In this document: piece after piece, positions 51,222-61,102 of the stretch
Layout of the letters: every line of letters starts with the position of its first letter
How positions within the stretch are numbered: position 1 is the first letter of the stretch
Assembly: GCA_020634815.1 (NCBI GenBank)
Contig: JACKBA010000011.1
Coordinates: forward strand, 1 to 64,000
Reading direction: 5' to 3'
DNA from: Caldilineaceae bacterium
GTDB lineage: Bacteria; Chloroflexota; Anaerolineae; Caldilineales; Caldilineaceae
Length of the DNA stretch: 64,000 nucleotides
Position numbers and translations under genes: made by a program
Notes under the pieces: model-generated
Databases searched by the model: none
The model's input: the letters and a program-made list of their open reading frames with translations, nothing else
What the model was told of the DNA's origin: nothing

Positions 51222-51227
51222 AGTATA
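51222..51227 (-). promoter_or_regulatory. Putative promoter of the argG leader
   Basis: Minus-strand TATACT, with a weak TTGCGC 16 bases upstream, is placed just ahead of the short leader frame. Confidence 0.45.
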
Positions 51228-51307
51228 CCGGAATCGCAAAGGAGCGCAAAACGCTATGACGAATTGCTGCCGCAAACTGAAGTTTCACAAATCCACAATT
51301 TTGCTGA

Positions 51308-51336
51308 TTGAAAATGACGCACGTCTGTTCTATAAT
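51308..51336 (+). promoter_or_regulatory. Strong sigma-70-type promoter
   Basis: TTGAAA (51308-51313), a 17-base spacer and a perfect TATAAT (51331-51336) give a start about 75 bases before the small gene at 51418. It is the closest match to consensus in the window. Confidence 0.8.
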
Positions 51337-51417
51337 GGAGGCATGTAAACCGCAGGTCCCATTCCGCCCGTCGTATTCTGTTTTGCTCCTGCACTTAGCC
51401 GGACAGGAGGCAAGCGT

Positions 51418-51681
51418 ATGATGACCGTCGACGGAGAAAAAGTTTGGGTGCCAAGTTGCAAGAAGGAGTTGGTCGCTGGACTAAGGCGCATGGGAATCCA
51501 CAAAGTTGCGGGTGTTCCACTGGACCGTGTGTCCAAGAAGGAACTCACCTCCGCCTACTGCCGTGAGCGGTCGCGCATCGTGCGCCGCCAGCGTCAGGAA
51601 CGCGAAGGGATGCGCACGCTGAGCTTTGAGCTTCCCGCCATCGATGAAGAACGCCAACTCAAGCTCTTCGCGTTTGGCTAG
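51418..51681 (+). CDS. Small hypothetical protein
   Basis: This 87-residue basic protein begins MMTVDGEKVWVPSCKKELV and has a helical, Arg-rich middle (RERSRIVRRQRQERE). An ACAGGAGG ribosome site precedes the ATG and a consensus promoter lies 80 bases upstream, so expression is likely strong. No family is recognised; nucleic-acid binding is possible from its charge. Confidence 0.65.
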   Translation: MMTVDGEKVWVPSCKKELVAGLRRMGIHKVAGVPLDRVSKKELTSAYCRERSRIVRRQRQEREGMRTLSFELPAIDEERQLKLFAFG

Positions 51682-51848
51682 ACCAGACTGACGCTTCGGT
51701 CAGTTGCCGACAATTTCATCAGGGGCCAGGCACCTCGCCACGCGAGGTTCTCTATCAGTCTCTTTCGCCTTCACTACCACCCGAAACCACTTCTGAGCAC
51801 GCAACCCCAACTCACCTTCAACCACACAGAACGGCAAAGGAGTACCCG

Positions 51849-52565
51849 ATGCGGCAGATCATCGCCCTGGGCGGCGGCGGCTTTTCCATGGAGCCGGACA
51901 ACCTGGCCCTTGACGAGTACGTCATCAAGCAGGCCGGCAAGCCAGATGCCAATGTCTGTTTCCTGGCACAAGCCGGCGGCGAGAGCCCGGAGTACACGCT
52001 GCGCTTCTACCAGGCCTTCAGCCGGCTTGGCTGCCGGCCCAGCCATCTCACCCTCTTCGCCTGTCCGCCGCAGGATGCGCGCGCCCTCTTGCTGGCGCAG
52101 GACGTCATCTATGTAGGCGGCGGCAACACGAAGAGCCTGCTGGCCCTGTGGCAGGCGTGGGAACTGCCGGCAATTCTGCGCGAAGCGTACGACCGCGGCA
52201 TTGTGTTGGCCGGCATCAGCGCGGGGGCCAACTGCTGGTTCGAGCAAGGTGTCACCGATTCGGCATCGCCCGCCATTGACGTGTTGCCCTGTCTTGGCTT
52301 TCTGCCCGGCAGCTTCTGCCCGCACTATGACGGCGAGGTGGAGCGGCGACCCACGTTTCATCGCCTGCTGGCCGAGGGGCGCATCGCGCCCGGCTATGCC
52401 GCCGATGACGGCGCCGCGTTTCATTTCGTCGACGGTGCGTTGCACCAGGTCGTGTCGTCGCGTGAGCGCGCGCAGGGCTATCGCCTGGCATGGGAAGGCG
52501 GGCAGAGCGTCGAGCAGGCGCTGCGGGTCGCCTACCTGAGCAGGCAAAGCGACGCGGCGCCTTGA
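51849..52565 (+). CDS. Peptidase E-like protein (S51 family)
   Basis: This 238-residue protein has IIALGGGGFS, VIYVGGGNTKSLLALW and the nucleophile elbow GISAGANCW with Ser124. The later SFCPHYDGEVERRP supplies a histidine, as expected for the Ser-His-Glu/Asp triad of aspartyl dipeptidase PepE. It is a cytosolic hydrolase with a glutamine-amidotransferase-like fold. It is monocistronic; a pair of hairpins follows the stop. Confidence 0.88.
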   Translation: MRQIIALGGGGFSMEPDNLALDEYVIKQAGKPDANVCFLAQAGGESPEYTLRFYQAFSRLGCRPSHLTLFACPPQDARALLLAQDVIYVGGGNTKSLLALWQAWELPAILREAYDRGIVLAGISAGANCWFEQGVTDSASPAIDVLPCLGFLPGSFCPHYDGEVERRPTFHRLLAEGRIAPGYAADDGAAFHFVDGALHQVVSSRERAQGYRLAWEGGQSVEQALRVAYLSRQSDAAP

Positions 52566-52626
52566 GCAGTGAGTGTTTCGCTGCCGCAGGAAGTGTGCGA
52601 TTGTGGAAATGTGGATCATTATCCGG

Positions 52627-52667
52627 GGCGCACGCGCACCAATGTGCGCCTGACTCGTGAAGTCAGG
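52627..52667 (+). terminator. Two adjacent hairpins after the S51 peptidase gene
   Basis: GGCGCAC with GTGCGCC (52627-52650) and CCTGACT with AGTCAGG (52649-52667) form two small stems in the gap before the LLM gene. No U-run follows, so the terminator role is tentative. Confidence 0.4.
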
Positions 52668-52691
52668 GCTGCGACGTGCGTGCCCCTGTGC

Positions 52692-52697
52692 TATACT
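52692..52697 (+). promoter_or_regulatory. Extended -10 promoter of the LLM gene
   Basis: TGCTATACT (TGn plus TATACT) is found 35 bases before the ATG at 52732. Confidence 0.55.
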
Positions 52698-52731
52698 GCG
52701 AACACGCTGAACCCTCAACTACACGCACACC

Positions 52732-53760
<1,029 letters not shown>

Positions 53761-53836
53761 GGGGATGAGGGGGTGACTGGATGGAGGGGAATTGGCAGGG
53801 GCGCTTGTTTTGCGGAAGGGGTTGAGAGCCTGAATC

Positions 53837-54346
53837 ATGACCGTATCGCGTGACAATTCCAAGGCCGTTTATCAAGGCATCAAGGATGCCGGCATCCGTT
53901 CGATTTCGGCGCTGCCGGAGACGTGGCTCGTCTATCTGCTGCAACTGGCCAGCAACGATCCGGAGATGACGCTGATCGAGGTCGCCAAGGAGGAAGAGGC
54001 CATCGGCATTGCCACGGGCGCTTATTTCGCCGGCGAGAAACACGTGCTGCTCATGCAGAATCATGGCTTTCTGGCGGCAATCAACGGCATCGTCTCGCTG
54101 GCGCAGTCGTACAAGATTCCGCTGTGCATGCTGATCGCGCTGCGCGGGCACTGGGGCGAACCCTATCCCTGGCACACGCGCGGCGGCATTGTCACCGAGG
54201 AAGTGCTGCGCGCACTGCAAGTTCCCTTTGAGTACGCCCGCGATCCGGCCCTTGTGGGCCGGCAGATTCGCGAGGCATACACCTTCTCGCAGAGTTCGCT
54301 GTGGCCGGTGGCGCTGCTCTTGACCCGCGACCTGATGGAGGATTGA
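53837..54346 (+). CDS. TPP-dependent decarboxylase, pyrimidine-binding subunit (ComD-like)
   Basis: This 169-residue protein has GIRSISALPETWLVYLLQ, EVAKEEEAIGIATGAYFAGEK with the TPP-activating Glu, and MQNHGFLAAINGIVSL. It matches the alpha subunit of sulfopyruvate decarboxylase and related phosphonopyruvate decarboxylases. It pairs with the gene three bases downstream. The substrate is not certain. Confidence 0.82.
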   Translation: MTVSRDNSKAVYQGIKDAGIRSISALPETWLVYLLQLASNDPEMTLIEVAKEEEAIGIATGAYFAGEKHVLLMQNHGFLAAINGIVSLAQSYKIPLCMLIALRGHWGEPYPWHTRGGIVTEEVLRALQVPFEYARDPALVGRQIREAYTFSQSSLWPVALLLTRDLMED

Positions 54347-54349
54347 GCC

Positions 54350-54934
54350 ATGCAACGGGCAAAGTGTATTGAAGCCATCTACCCCGAACTTCACGACAAG
54401 CTCGTCGTGACCAACATGGGCGCGTGTGCACAGGAACTCTATGACCTGGGCCATCGGGACAACTTCTTCTATCTCCAGCACGCGATGGGGCTGGCATCGT
54501 CCATCGGCCTGGGGCTGGCGCAGAGCCTGCCGGGCGTACGCGTCGTCGTCATGGATGGCGACGGTTCGGTGCTCATGAACCTGGGCACGCTGGCAACGCT
54601 GGCGCGCTACAAGCCGGCCAATCTGGTGCACATCATCTTTGACAACGGCAGCCTGCTCTCCACCGGCGGCTTTCCCTCGCACACGGCCGACGGCACGACC
54701 GATCTGGCCGCCATTGCTCGTGGCGCCGGCGTGCCGCACGTGGACAGCGTGAGCACGGCGTACGACTTTATGGAAGCGGCGGCCGACGCCTTCGCGCGCG
54801 CCGCGCTGAGCGTCATCGTGGCGCGGGTCGATGCCACCGGGCCGGACCATTACGGCATGCACTTCCAGTTGCCGGAGAACGCATTTCTGTTCAAGCGCTG
54901 GATTGCGGGGAACATCAAGGGAAGCGAAGAATAA
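54350..54934 (+). CDS. TPP-dependent decarboxylase, pyrophosphate-binding subunit (ComE-like)
   Basis: This 194-residue protein has FFYLQHAMGLASSIGLGLAQ and the TPP/Mg motif GDGSVLMNLGTLATLA, with HIIFDNGSLLSTGG completing it. It is the beta partner of the upstream subunit, of sulfopyruvate/phosphonopyruvate decarboxylase type. In methanogens the ComDE pair makes sulfoacetaldehyde for coenzyme M; bacterial homologues act on other oxoacids. A CACGAAG repeat arm follows the stop. Confidence 0.82.
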   Translation: MQRAKCIEAIYPELHDKLVVTNMGACAQELYDLGHRDNFFYLQHAMGLASSIGLGLAQSLPGVRVVVMDGDGSVLMNLGTLATLARYKPANLVHIIFDNGSLLSTGGFPSHTADGTTDLAAIARGAGVPHVDSVSTAYDFMEAAADAFARAALSVIVARVDATGPDHYGMHFQLPENAFLFKRWIAGNIKGSEE

Positions 54935-54985
54935 GAGAGCCACGAAGGCACGAAGACGCAAAGGCGCACGAAGGAAAATTGCGTG
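54935..54985. repeat. CACGAAGGCACGAAG repeat arm
   Basis: GAGCCACGAAGGCACGAAG and GACGCAAAGGCGCACGAAGG follow the TPP-subunit TAA directly. Only one arm is obvious, unlike at 23710 and 50835. Confidence 0.7.
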
Positions 54986-55050
54986 CCACGCGCGCAATAT
55001 TTGTGACGCCCCTATCAGCCATGTGTGACACAGTCAAAGGAGAATCAACA

Positions 55051-55830
55051 ATGACCGTCTCGCTACTCACCCAACTTGCCGACGCCTTGCGCAGCGGCGC
55101 CGTCAAGGTCGTCGACCTGACGCAGCCGCTTGGCCCGGACACGCCTGTTATCGACCTACCGCCTATCTTTGCCGCTTCGCCCGGTTTCAGCAGCGAGGAG
55201 ATCTCGCACTACGACGACCGCGGGCCGGCGTGGTACTGGAACACCATTCGCCTGGGTGAGCATACGGGCACGCACTTTGATGCGCCGGTGCACTGGGTTA
55301 CCGGCGCCCAGTTGCCCGAAAACACGCTCGACACCATTCCGGCGAGCAAACTCGTCGGCCCCGCCTGCGTGATCGATTGCAGTCGGGAAGCCGCCGCCAA
55401 CGCAGACTTTCTGCTGACGAGCGACTTCGTCCAGGCGTGGGAAGCGGAGCACGGGCGCATCCAGCCCGGCTCGTGGTTGCTGATGCGCACGGACTGGTCA
55501 AAACGCACCGACCGGGACGCCTTTCTCAACATGCGCGAGGATGGCTCGCACACGCCCGGCTTTGCGCCGGAGTGCGTGCGTTTCCTGGCCTTCGAGCGCC
55601 AAGTGCTGGGCGTCGGCGTCGAGTGCGTGGGCACGGACGCAGGACAGGCGGCCACCTTCGACCCGCCGTTCCCGGCGCACAACATCATGCAGGGCTCCGG
55701 GCGTTTTGGCCTGGCGAGCCTGGCGAATCTCGACCAGTTGCCACCGACGGGCGCCATCGTGGTTGCCGCACCGCTCAAGATCGTGAATGGCTCGGGCAGC
55801 CCCATGCGCGTGTTGGCCCTCGTCGGCTAG
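55051..55830 (+). CDS. Cyclase-family (kynurenine-formamidase-like) hydrolase
   Basis: This 259-residue metal hydrolase has the family motif HTGTHFDAPVHW at residues 71-82, VVDLTQPLGPDTPV near the start and LLMRTDWSKR in the middle. Members hydrolyse kynurenine formamide or related cyclic imides and lactones. The AAAGGAG ribosome site is eight bases before the ATG. It lies in the same direction behind the TPP-enzyme pair and may share its pathway (inference). Confidence 0.85.
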   Translation: MTVSLLTQLADALRSGAVKVVDLTQPLGPDTPVIDLPPIFAASPGFSSEEISHYDDRGPAWYWNTIRLGEHTGTHFDAPVHWVTGAQLPENTLDTIPASKLVGPACVIDCSREAAANADFLLTSDFVQAWEAEHGRIQPGSWLLMRTDWSKRTDRDAFLNMREDGSHTPGFAPECVRFLAFERQVLGVGVECVGTDAGQAATFDPPFPAHNIMQGSGRFGLASLANLDQLPPTGAIVVAAPLKIVNGSGSPMRVLALVG

Positions 55831-55851
55831 GCAAGGGCGATCGGCGATTTC

Positions 55852-55912
55852 GTGCCCGGCCACTGCGGCAGCACGGCCGCAATGTGGCCATGCTGCCGCA
55901 GTGGCCGGGCAC
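55852..55912 (+). terminator. Long 27-bp stem terminator after the cyclase gene
   Basis: The left arm 55852-55878 (GTGCCCGGCCACTGCGGCAG...) and right arm 55886-55912 are complementary over 27 bases with one mismatch, loop GCAATGT. The stem begins 21 bases after the stop. It lacks a U-tract and may act as a processing or stabilising structure. Confidence 0.7.
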
Positions 55913-56005
55913 AGGGCGTGAGGCTGGAAAGGAGGCTTTGGAGAACGTTTCAAGAACGTGGTGGGAAATGGGTGGTATAATGGTGCGAACCAAGAGGAGT
56001 TCACG

Positions 56006-57157
56006 ATGATGTCCCCTGACAGGGCGTTCAAAGCCAGCATTCTCGTCGTCGATGACAAACCGGCGAACTTGCGGCTTCTCTCTCAACTCTTGAGCGAGCA
56101 CAGTTATAATGTTCGCCCCGTTCTCAGCGGGGCACAGGCGATTGCGGCCGCCCAGGCCCTTCCGCCCGACCTTATCCTGTTGGATATCAAGATGCCGGAG
56201 ATGGACGGATACGAGGTCAGCCGTCGCCTGAAGGACGATCCGCGCACGAGTTTGGTCCCCATCCTGTTCATCAGCGCGCTGCATGAAACGGAGGACAAAG
56301 TCAAGGCCTTCGAGGCCGGCGGTGTCGACTACATCACCAAGCCCTTCCATGCCGACGAAGTGCTGGCGCGTGTGCGGACGCAGTTGATGCTCCAGCAACT
56401 GCGTCGCGATCTCGAGACGGAACTCGCCGAGCGGGACAACCTGATCAGGGACTTGCAGGCATATGCTCACTCGGTCGCGCACGATCTGCGTTCGCCGTTG
56501 GCCGGCGCCCTGGGTTTTGCGCAGCTTCTGGACGACCCAAGTTTCCCCCTTGAGAACGAAGAGCGGCAGGAGTACGTGCGCGTTGTCGTGGAAAGTCTGG
56601 AAAAAGCGAATAGCATCATCGATGAACTGCTCTTGTTGGCTGAAGTGCGCAAGTCCGAGATATCGATTGAGCCGTTGGACATGACGCTGATCGTCGCTCA
56701 GTCACTCCATCGTATTTCCATTTTGGTGGCGGAGTCCGGTGCGTTGATCACACATCCGGAATCATGGCCTTCGACTGTCGGTTACCCTGCCTGGATCGAA
56801 GAAGTGTGGGTCAACTACATTACCAACGCCATCAAGTATGGGGGGCGGCCACCGGTGATCGAACTGGGTGCGAGCCACAGCGATAATGGCGAGGTGCGTT
56901 TTTGGGTGCAGGACAACGGCAACGGTCTTTCGGTGGAGCAGCAGGCTATGCTCTTTGTGCCGCTCACGCGCCTCGAAATGACACGCGCTACGGGCTATGG
57001 GTTGGGGCTGTCTATCGTGCAGCGTATCGTTCACAAGCTGAACGGGCGCGTAGGAATCGAGAGCCGCGGCATTTCGGGCGAAGGCAGCAGATTCTACTTC
57101 ACGTTGCCCATCGCGGAGACAGGCGATGCGTCGTGGCTCGGCCCGGACATGGCTTGA
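56006..57157 (+). CDS. Response regulator-histidine kinase fusion protein
   Basis: This 383-residue protein has an N-terminal receiver (ILVVDDKPANLRLL, phospho-acceptor D60 in LLDIKMPEMDGYE, ITKPFHADEV) and a coiled coil. A HisKA domain follows with H159 in AHSVAHDLRSPLAG, then a HATPase (NYITNAIKYGG, DNGNGLS, GLGLSIVQRIVHKLNG). Such stand-alone receiver-kinases often act as phosphorelay hubs. The ATG with AGGAG was chosen. It overlaps the transcription unit of the following 7TM kinase (15-base gap). Confidence 0.9.
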   Translation: MMSPDRAFKASILVVDDKPANLRLLSQLLSEHSYNVRPVLSGAQAIAAAQALPPDLILLDIKMPEMDGYEVSRRLKDDPRTSLVPILFISALHETEDKVKAFEAGGVDYITKPFHADEVLARVRTQLMLQQLRRDLETELAERDNLIRDLQAYAHSVAHDLRSPLAGALGFAQLLDDPSFPLENEERQEYVRVVVESLEKANSIIDELLLLAEVRKSEISIEPLDMTLIVAQSLHRISILVAESGALITHPESWPSTVGYPAWIEEVWVNYITNAIKYGGRPPVIELGASHSDNGEVRFWVQDNGNGLSVEQQAMLFVPLTRLEMTRATGYGLGLSIVQRIVHKLNGRVGIESRGISGEGSRFYFTLPIAETGDASWLGPDMA

Positions 57158-57172
57158 GCGGGCGCGTGTGCC

Positions 57173-60130
57173 ATGATCATTGAAATCACCCTGTACGGCA
57201 TTGTCTGTCTTGGCGCCGCCGGAATTGCAGTGGTAGCCGCCTTCCTGGCCTGGCGCCGGCGAGATGTTCCCGGGGGCGCCTCCCTCGCCGCACTGATGTC
57301 GATGCTGGCTATCTGGTCCTTTGGATCGGCGTTTGAAAACAACGCCGCCGATGTCGACGCCAAGCTTTTCTGGGCTAAGGTCTGCTACATCGGGATCGTC
57401 ACCAGCCCGGTTCTGTTCTTCACCTTTGCGCTTGAGTATTGCCGGCTCGATCGCTGGCTTACGCGCCGAACCATCGCCTTGCTCTTCGTGGTGCCGCTGC
57501 TATCCTTTGGGCTTGTGGCTACCAATGAATGGCACGGCCTCATCTGGTCGAGCATTGCGCCAAGTACGACAGGCCGCAATTTGCTGGTCACAGGGCGCGG
57601 GCCGCTCTTCTGGGTTGTGGTGCTCGGCTACAGCTACTCGCTCATGTTGCTGGCAGCGGCGATACTTGTGTACACCGCCCTGCGATTGCCCGCACAGTAT
57701 CGAAGACAAACATGGCTGATTCTGGCGTCGGTGGCGATCCCGTGGGTTGTCAACATCGTCTATGTGGCCAGTACCGGCCCATCCACCAGCCTGGACCTGA
57801 CACCCATCGCGCTGGTGGCCAGCGGCGTTCTCATTGCGTTGAATATCTTTCACTTCCGCCTGCTCGACCTGGCGCCGATTGCACGGGCCACGCTGGTCGA
57901 GCACATGGCTGACGGCATGATTCTGCTGGATATGCAGGATTGCATCGTGGATCTCAACCCGGCAGCCGGACGGTATTTCGGCGCCGAGGATCGTAGCGTC
58001 ATTGGCAAGCATGTCAGCGCCGTCCTTGCCGACTGGCCTACCATCTTCGAGCAACTGGCTGAGGATGACAAGGTCCACATCGAGATGAGGGTCGCCGATG
58101 GCACGCTGCGTTTCATGCAAGTGAATAGCGCCCCGCTCATCGATAAGCGCGGCCGGCGCAGCGGGCGCGTGATCGTCACCCACGACGATACCCTGCATCA
58201 CCAGGCAGAAAATGCCTTGCGCCGGCAGAATGACTATCTCAATGCGCTGCAGCAGACCGAGATGGAGCTGGTTGCCCAGTTCGATCTGCCCAGCCTGCTG
58301 GAGAATATCGTGCGACGCGCCGGGCTGCTTGTCGGCACCGAATCAGGGTATCTCGATCTGGTTGATCCGGAAACTCGTCTACTCAAGCCGCAGATCGGGA
58401 TCGGCGTGCTGGCGGAATCGCTCAAGCACCAGGTGCAGCCGGGCGAAGGGGTCGCCGGCCACGTCTGGCAGAGCGGGCAGCCGTTGGTCATCAACGACTA
58501 CGACGCGTGGGCAGGTCGTATCAGAAACTTCAGCCACACCACGCTTCACGCCGTCGTCGGCGTGCCCTTGCGCAGGGGCACGGAGGTAGTTGGCGTGCTT
58601 GGACTTGGCCATCCGGTGGGCTCCGGCCGCACCTTCTCGGAGGAAGAGGTCGATCTGCTCTCCCGCTTTGCCTCGTTGGCCGCGATTGCCATTGAGAACG
58701 CACGGCTCTATGCACGTGTGCAGCGCGACAACCACTATCTCGAGTCACTGCTGCGAAACATCCCCACGGCGATCTCCATCATCGATAGGGAGGGTCGCGT
58801 TTTGTCGTGGAACCCGGCGGCCGAGACGCTCTTCGGCTACACGGCGGAGGAAGCTATCGGGAAAGAAGCCGACCTTCTGATTGCGGCCTCCGCTCGGCTG
58901 CAGGACGAGGCCCACGACTTCACGCGCCGGACCTTCGACGGCCAGTCGGTGCATGTCGTCACCCAGCGGACGGCAAAGGATGGGGCGCTGATCGACGTGG
59001 AGCTACGGGCGATTCCGATTGTGGTCAGCGACAAGCCGCTGGGGGCATTGGCGATCTACCACGACATCACCGGGCTGCAACGCGCGCGGCGGGCAGCCGA
59101 GTCGGCGGCGCGCGCCAAGAGCGAGTTTCTTGCCAACATGAGCCACGAACTGCGCACGCCCCTCAATGCCATCCTGGGCTTTTCCGGCCTGCTTGCGCGT
59201 GGTCGCAACCTGTCGGCCCAGCAGCAGGAGAATCTTGCTATCATCACGCGCAGCGGCGAGCACCTGCTCGACCTGATCAACGACGTGCTGGACATGGCGA
59301 AACTCGAGTCCGGCCGGCTGACGCTGCACAATACGCTCTTCGATCTGCACCGATTGTTGGACGAACTGGTCGAGATGTTTCGTCAGCGCGCGGCCGTCAA
59401 AGGCATTGCGCTGACGCTGGCATGTGGCCAGGACGTGCCGCATGTGGTCTTCGCCGACAACCGCAAGCTGCGCCAGGTGTTGATCAACCTGCTGGGCAAT
59501 GCGGTCAAGTTCACCGATAGCGGCGCCGTCGTGCTCACTGCCGGCTGCGTGCAAGCGGCGGACGGCTGCCGGTTGCGCCTCATGGTTCAGGACACGGGGC
59601 CCGGCATCACCGCCGCCGACGCCGGGCTCATCTTCGAACCGTTCGTGCAGGTGGGTGCCCGGCCGGCCAGCCGCGAGGGCACTGGGCTGGGGCTCCCCAT
59701 CAGCCGCGAGATCGCGCGCTTGATGGGCGGCGACCTGACCGTGTCCAGCAGCGGCATTCCCGGTGAGGGAGCGCTCTTCTGTCTCGATCTCCCACTCTCT
59801 GAGACGGATGGGGTCGCATCTAGCGACGCTCAGGCCGATGTGCCGGATCCCCAGCCGGCAGCGTCCGCCAGGCAAGGGGACGGAGCCCCCACGCATGCTG
59901 GGATCGCGTGGCATGAGCTGCCGCCTGCTCAACTCGACGCGCTGCGCGCGGCTGCTGTCGCCGCCGATGCACAACGCCTGCAAGCGTTGGCCGGCAACTT
60001 GGCCGCGAGCCGACCGGAGATCGCGGCGACGCTTGTGACGTGGATCGAGCACTTTGACTATGCCGCAATCATTGCCGCCGTTGCGGGCGTCGAACGCGAT
60101 ATCGCCCTGTCCGGAACGACACCATCCTGA
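57173..60130 (+). CDS. 7TM-PAS-GAF-PAS histidine kinase
   Basis: This 985-residue sensor has an N-terminal seven-transmembrane region (about 1-230). A PAS domain (about 245-360, DGMILLDMQDCIVDLNPAAG), a GAF domain (about 385-520, GVPLRRGTEVVGVLGLG) and a second PAS domain (IPTAISIIDREGRVLSWNPA) follow. HisKA has H658 in NMSHELRTPLNAILG, and the HATPase has LGNAVKFTDSG and DTGPGIT. The C-terminal tail (about 900-985) is helical and could be an HPt-like remnant. It shares an operon with the preceding receiver-kinase. Confidence 0.9.
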   Translation: MIIEITLYGIVCLGAAGIAVVAAFLAWRRRDVPGGASLAALMSMLAIWSFGSAFENNAADVDAKLFWAKVCYIGIVTSPVLFFTFALEYCRLDRWLTRRTIALLFVVPLLSFGLVATNEWHGLIWSSIAPSTTGRNLLVTGRGPLFWVVVLGYSYSLMLLAAAILVYTALRLPAQYRRQTWLILASVAIPWVVNIVYVASTGPSTSLDLTPIALVASGVLIALNIFHFRLLDLAPIARATLVEHMADGMILLDMQDCIVDLNPAAGRYFGAEDRSVIGKHVSAVLADWPTIFEQLAEDDKVHIEMRVADGTLRFMQVNSAPLIDKRGRRSGRVIVTHDDTLHHQAENALRRQNDYLNALQQTEMELVAQFDLPSLLENIVRRAGLLVGTESGYLDLVDPETRLLKPQIGIGVLAESLKHQVQPGEGVAGHVWQSGQPLVINDYDAWAGRIRNFSHTTLHAVVGVPLRRGTEVVGVLGLGHPVGSGRTFSEEEVDLLSRFASLAAIAIENARLYARVQRDNHYLESLLRNIPTAISIIDREGRVLSWNPAAETLFGYTAEEAIGKEADLLIAASARLQDEAHDFTRRTFDGQSVHVVTQRTAKDGALIDVELRAIPIVVSDKPLGALAIYHDITGLQRARRAAESAARAKSEFLANMSHELRTPLNAILGFSGLLARGRNLSAQQQENLAIITRSGEHLLDLINDVLDMAKLESGRLTLHNTLFDLHRLLDELVEMFRQRAAVKGIALTLACGQDVPHVVFADNRKLRQVLINLLGNAVKFTDSGAVVLTAGCVQAADGCRLRLMVQDTGPGITAADAGLIFEPFVQVGARPASREGTGLGLPISREIARLMGGDLTVSSSGIPGEGALFCLDLPLSETDGVASSDAQADVPDPQPAASARQGDGAPTHAGIAWHELPPAQLDALRAAAVAADAQRLQALAGNLAASRPEIAATLVTWIEHFDYAAIIAAVAGVERDIALSGTTPS

Positions 60131-60157
60131 TCTGCCAAAGAAACGAATCCGATTCCC

Positions 60158-61102
60158 ATGACCGGTAGAATACACCTTCGCACTGTGACAGCAATCGAGG
60201 AAGTCGAGCACTTCCAGCAATTGGAGCGGCTCATCTGGCAGTCGCCCGCCGAAGATGTCGTGCCCGTTCACGTGGCCATCACCGTCATCCGCAACGGCGG
60301 CGGGCTGATCGCCGCCTTCGCCGACGACGGCCCGGCCGAAACAGGCGGCATGATTGGCCTTACCTTCTGGTTCCCGGGCCTGGGTGTGCCGACGACAGAT
60401 GCCGGGGGACACAGCGACAAGGAGGCAGATCTCGCCCCTCGCCCCTCGCCCCTCCTCAAAATGTGCAGCCACATGGCGGGCGTGCTGCCGGCATGGCAAG
60501 GGCATGGTCTGGGCGCGCAACTCAAGCTGGCACAGCGCGATGCCATCCTGGCGCAGGGTATGACGAACTGGGTGAGCTGGACCTACGATCCGCTCTTCCG
60601 CACCAATGCCGTGCTCAACATCCGCCGGCTCGGCGCACTCTGCAATACCTACAAACGCGACTGGTACGGCGTCATGAAAGATGGGCTCAACGCCGGCGTA
60701 CCCAGTGACCGCTGCCAGGTCGACTGGTGGCTGGACAGCCCGCGCGTGGAGGGGCGAGTTGCGAGGGGTGAGGGGCGGCGCGATGGTGCGGATCACGAAC
60801 CAGCGCACCTGGTGGTCATGCCGACTGTCGCCAGCGGCTCGAACTTCCGCGCACCGGCCGACGGCGAGCTGTCGCTCGACGGCCGGCCGCTGGCGCTGCC
60901 CATCCCCGACGACATCGCCGCCATCCGGCGCAGCGATGCGGCGCTGGGCATGGCCTGGCGGCTCTTCATGCGCCATCACCTGGAGCAGGCCTTTGCCGCC
61001 GGCTATGTCATCACCGACTGCCTGAACCTGGCCGGCGAGTGGCACTATCTTCTGGAGCAGAACCAGGACGGAGCGCCATCCCATGATCTACGACCAGGCT
61101 GA
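60158..61102 (+). CDS. GNAT-superfamily acetyltransferase with repeat-derived insertions
   Basis: This 314-residue protein resembles the COG3375 GNAT group: LPAWQGHGLGAQLKLAQRDA is the acetyl-CoA pyrophosphate loop (Q-x-x-G-x-G/A), and WTYDPLFRTNAVLNIRRLG follows. Two short segments, APRPSPLL (bases 60430-60457) and RVEGRVARGEGRRDG (bases 60745-60789), are coded by CTCGCCC and GAGGGGCGAG repeat units and interrupt the family pattern. Its 3' end overlaps the next gene by 20 bp. Confidence 0.75.
   Translation: MTGRIHLRTVTAIEEVEHFQQLERLIWQSPAEDVVPVHVAITVIRNGGGLIAAFADDGPAETGGMIGLTFWFPGLGVPTTDAGGHSDKEADLAPRPSPLLKMCSHMAGVLPAWQGHGLGAQLKLAQRDAILAQGMTNWVSWTYDPLFRTNAVLNIRRLGALCNTYKRDWYGVMKDGLNAGVPSDRCQVDWWLDSPRVEGRVARGEGRRDGADHEPAHLVVMPTVASGSNFRAPADGELSLDGRPLALPIPDDIAAIRRSDAALGMAWRLFMRHHLEQAFAAGYVITDCLNLAGEWHYLLEQNQDGAPSHDLRPG

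Noticed and set aside
50991..51275. 95-codon minus-strand frame in the argG leader
   Set aside because: It runs through the terminator and the repeat region and ends in repeat-coded residues; the short frame at 51152-51214 fits the promoter better.
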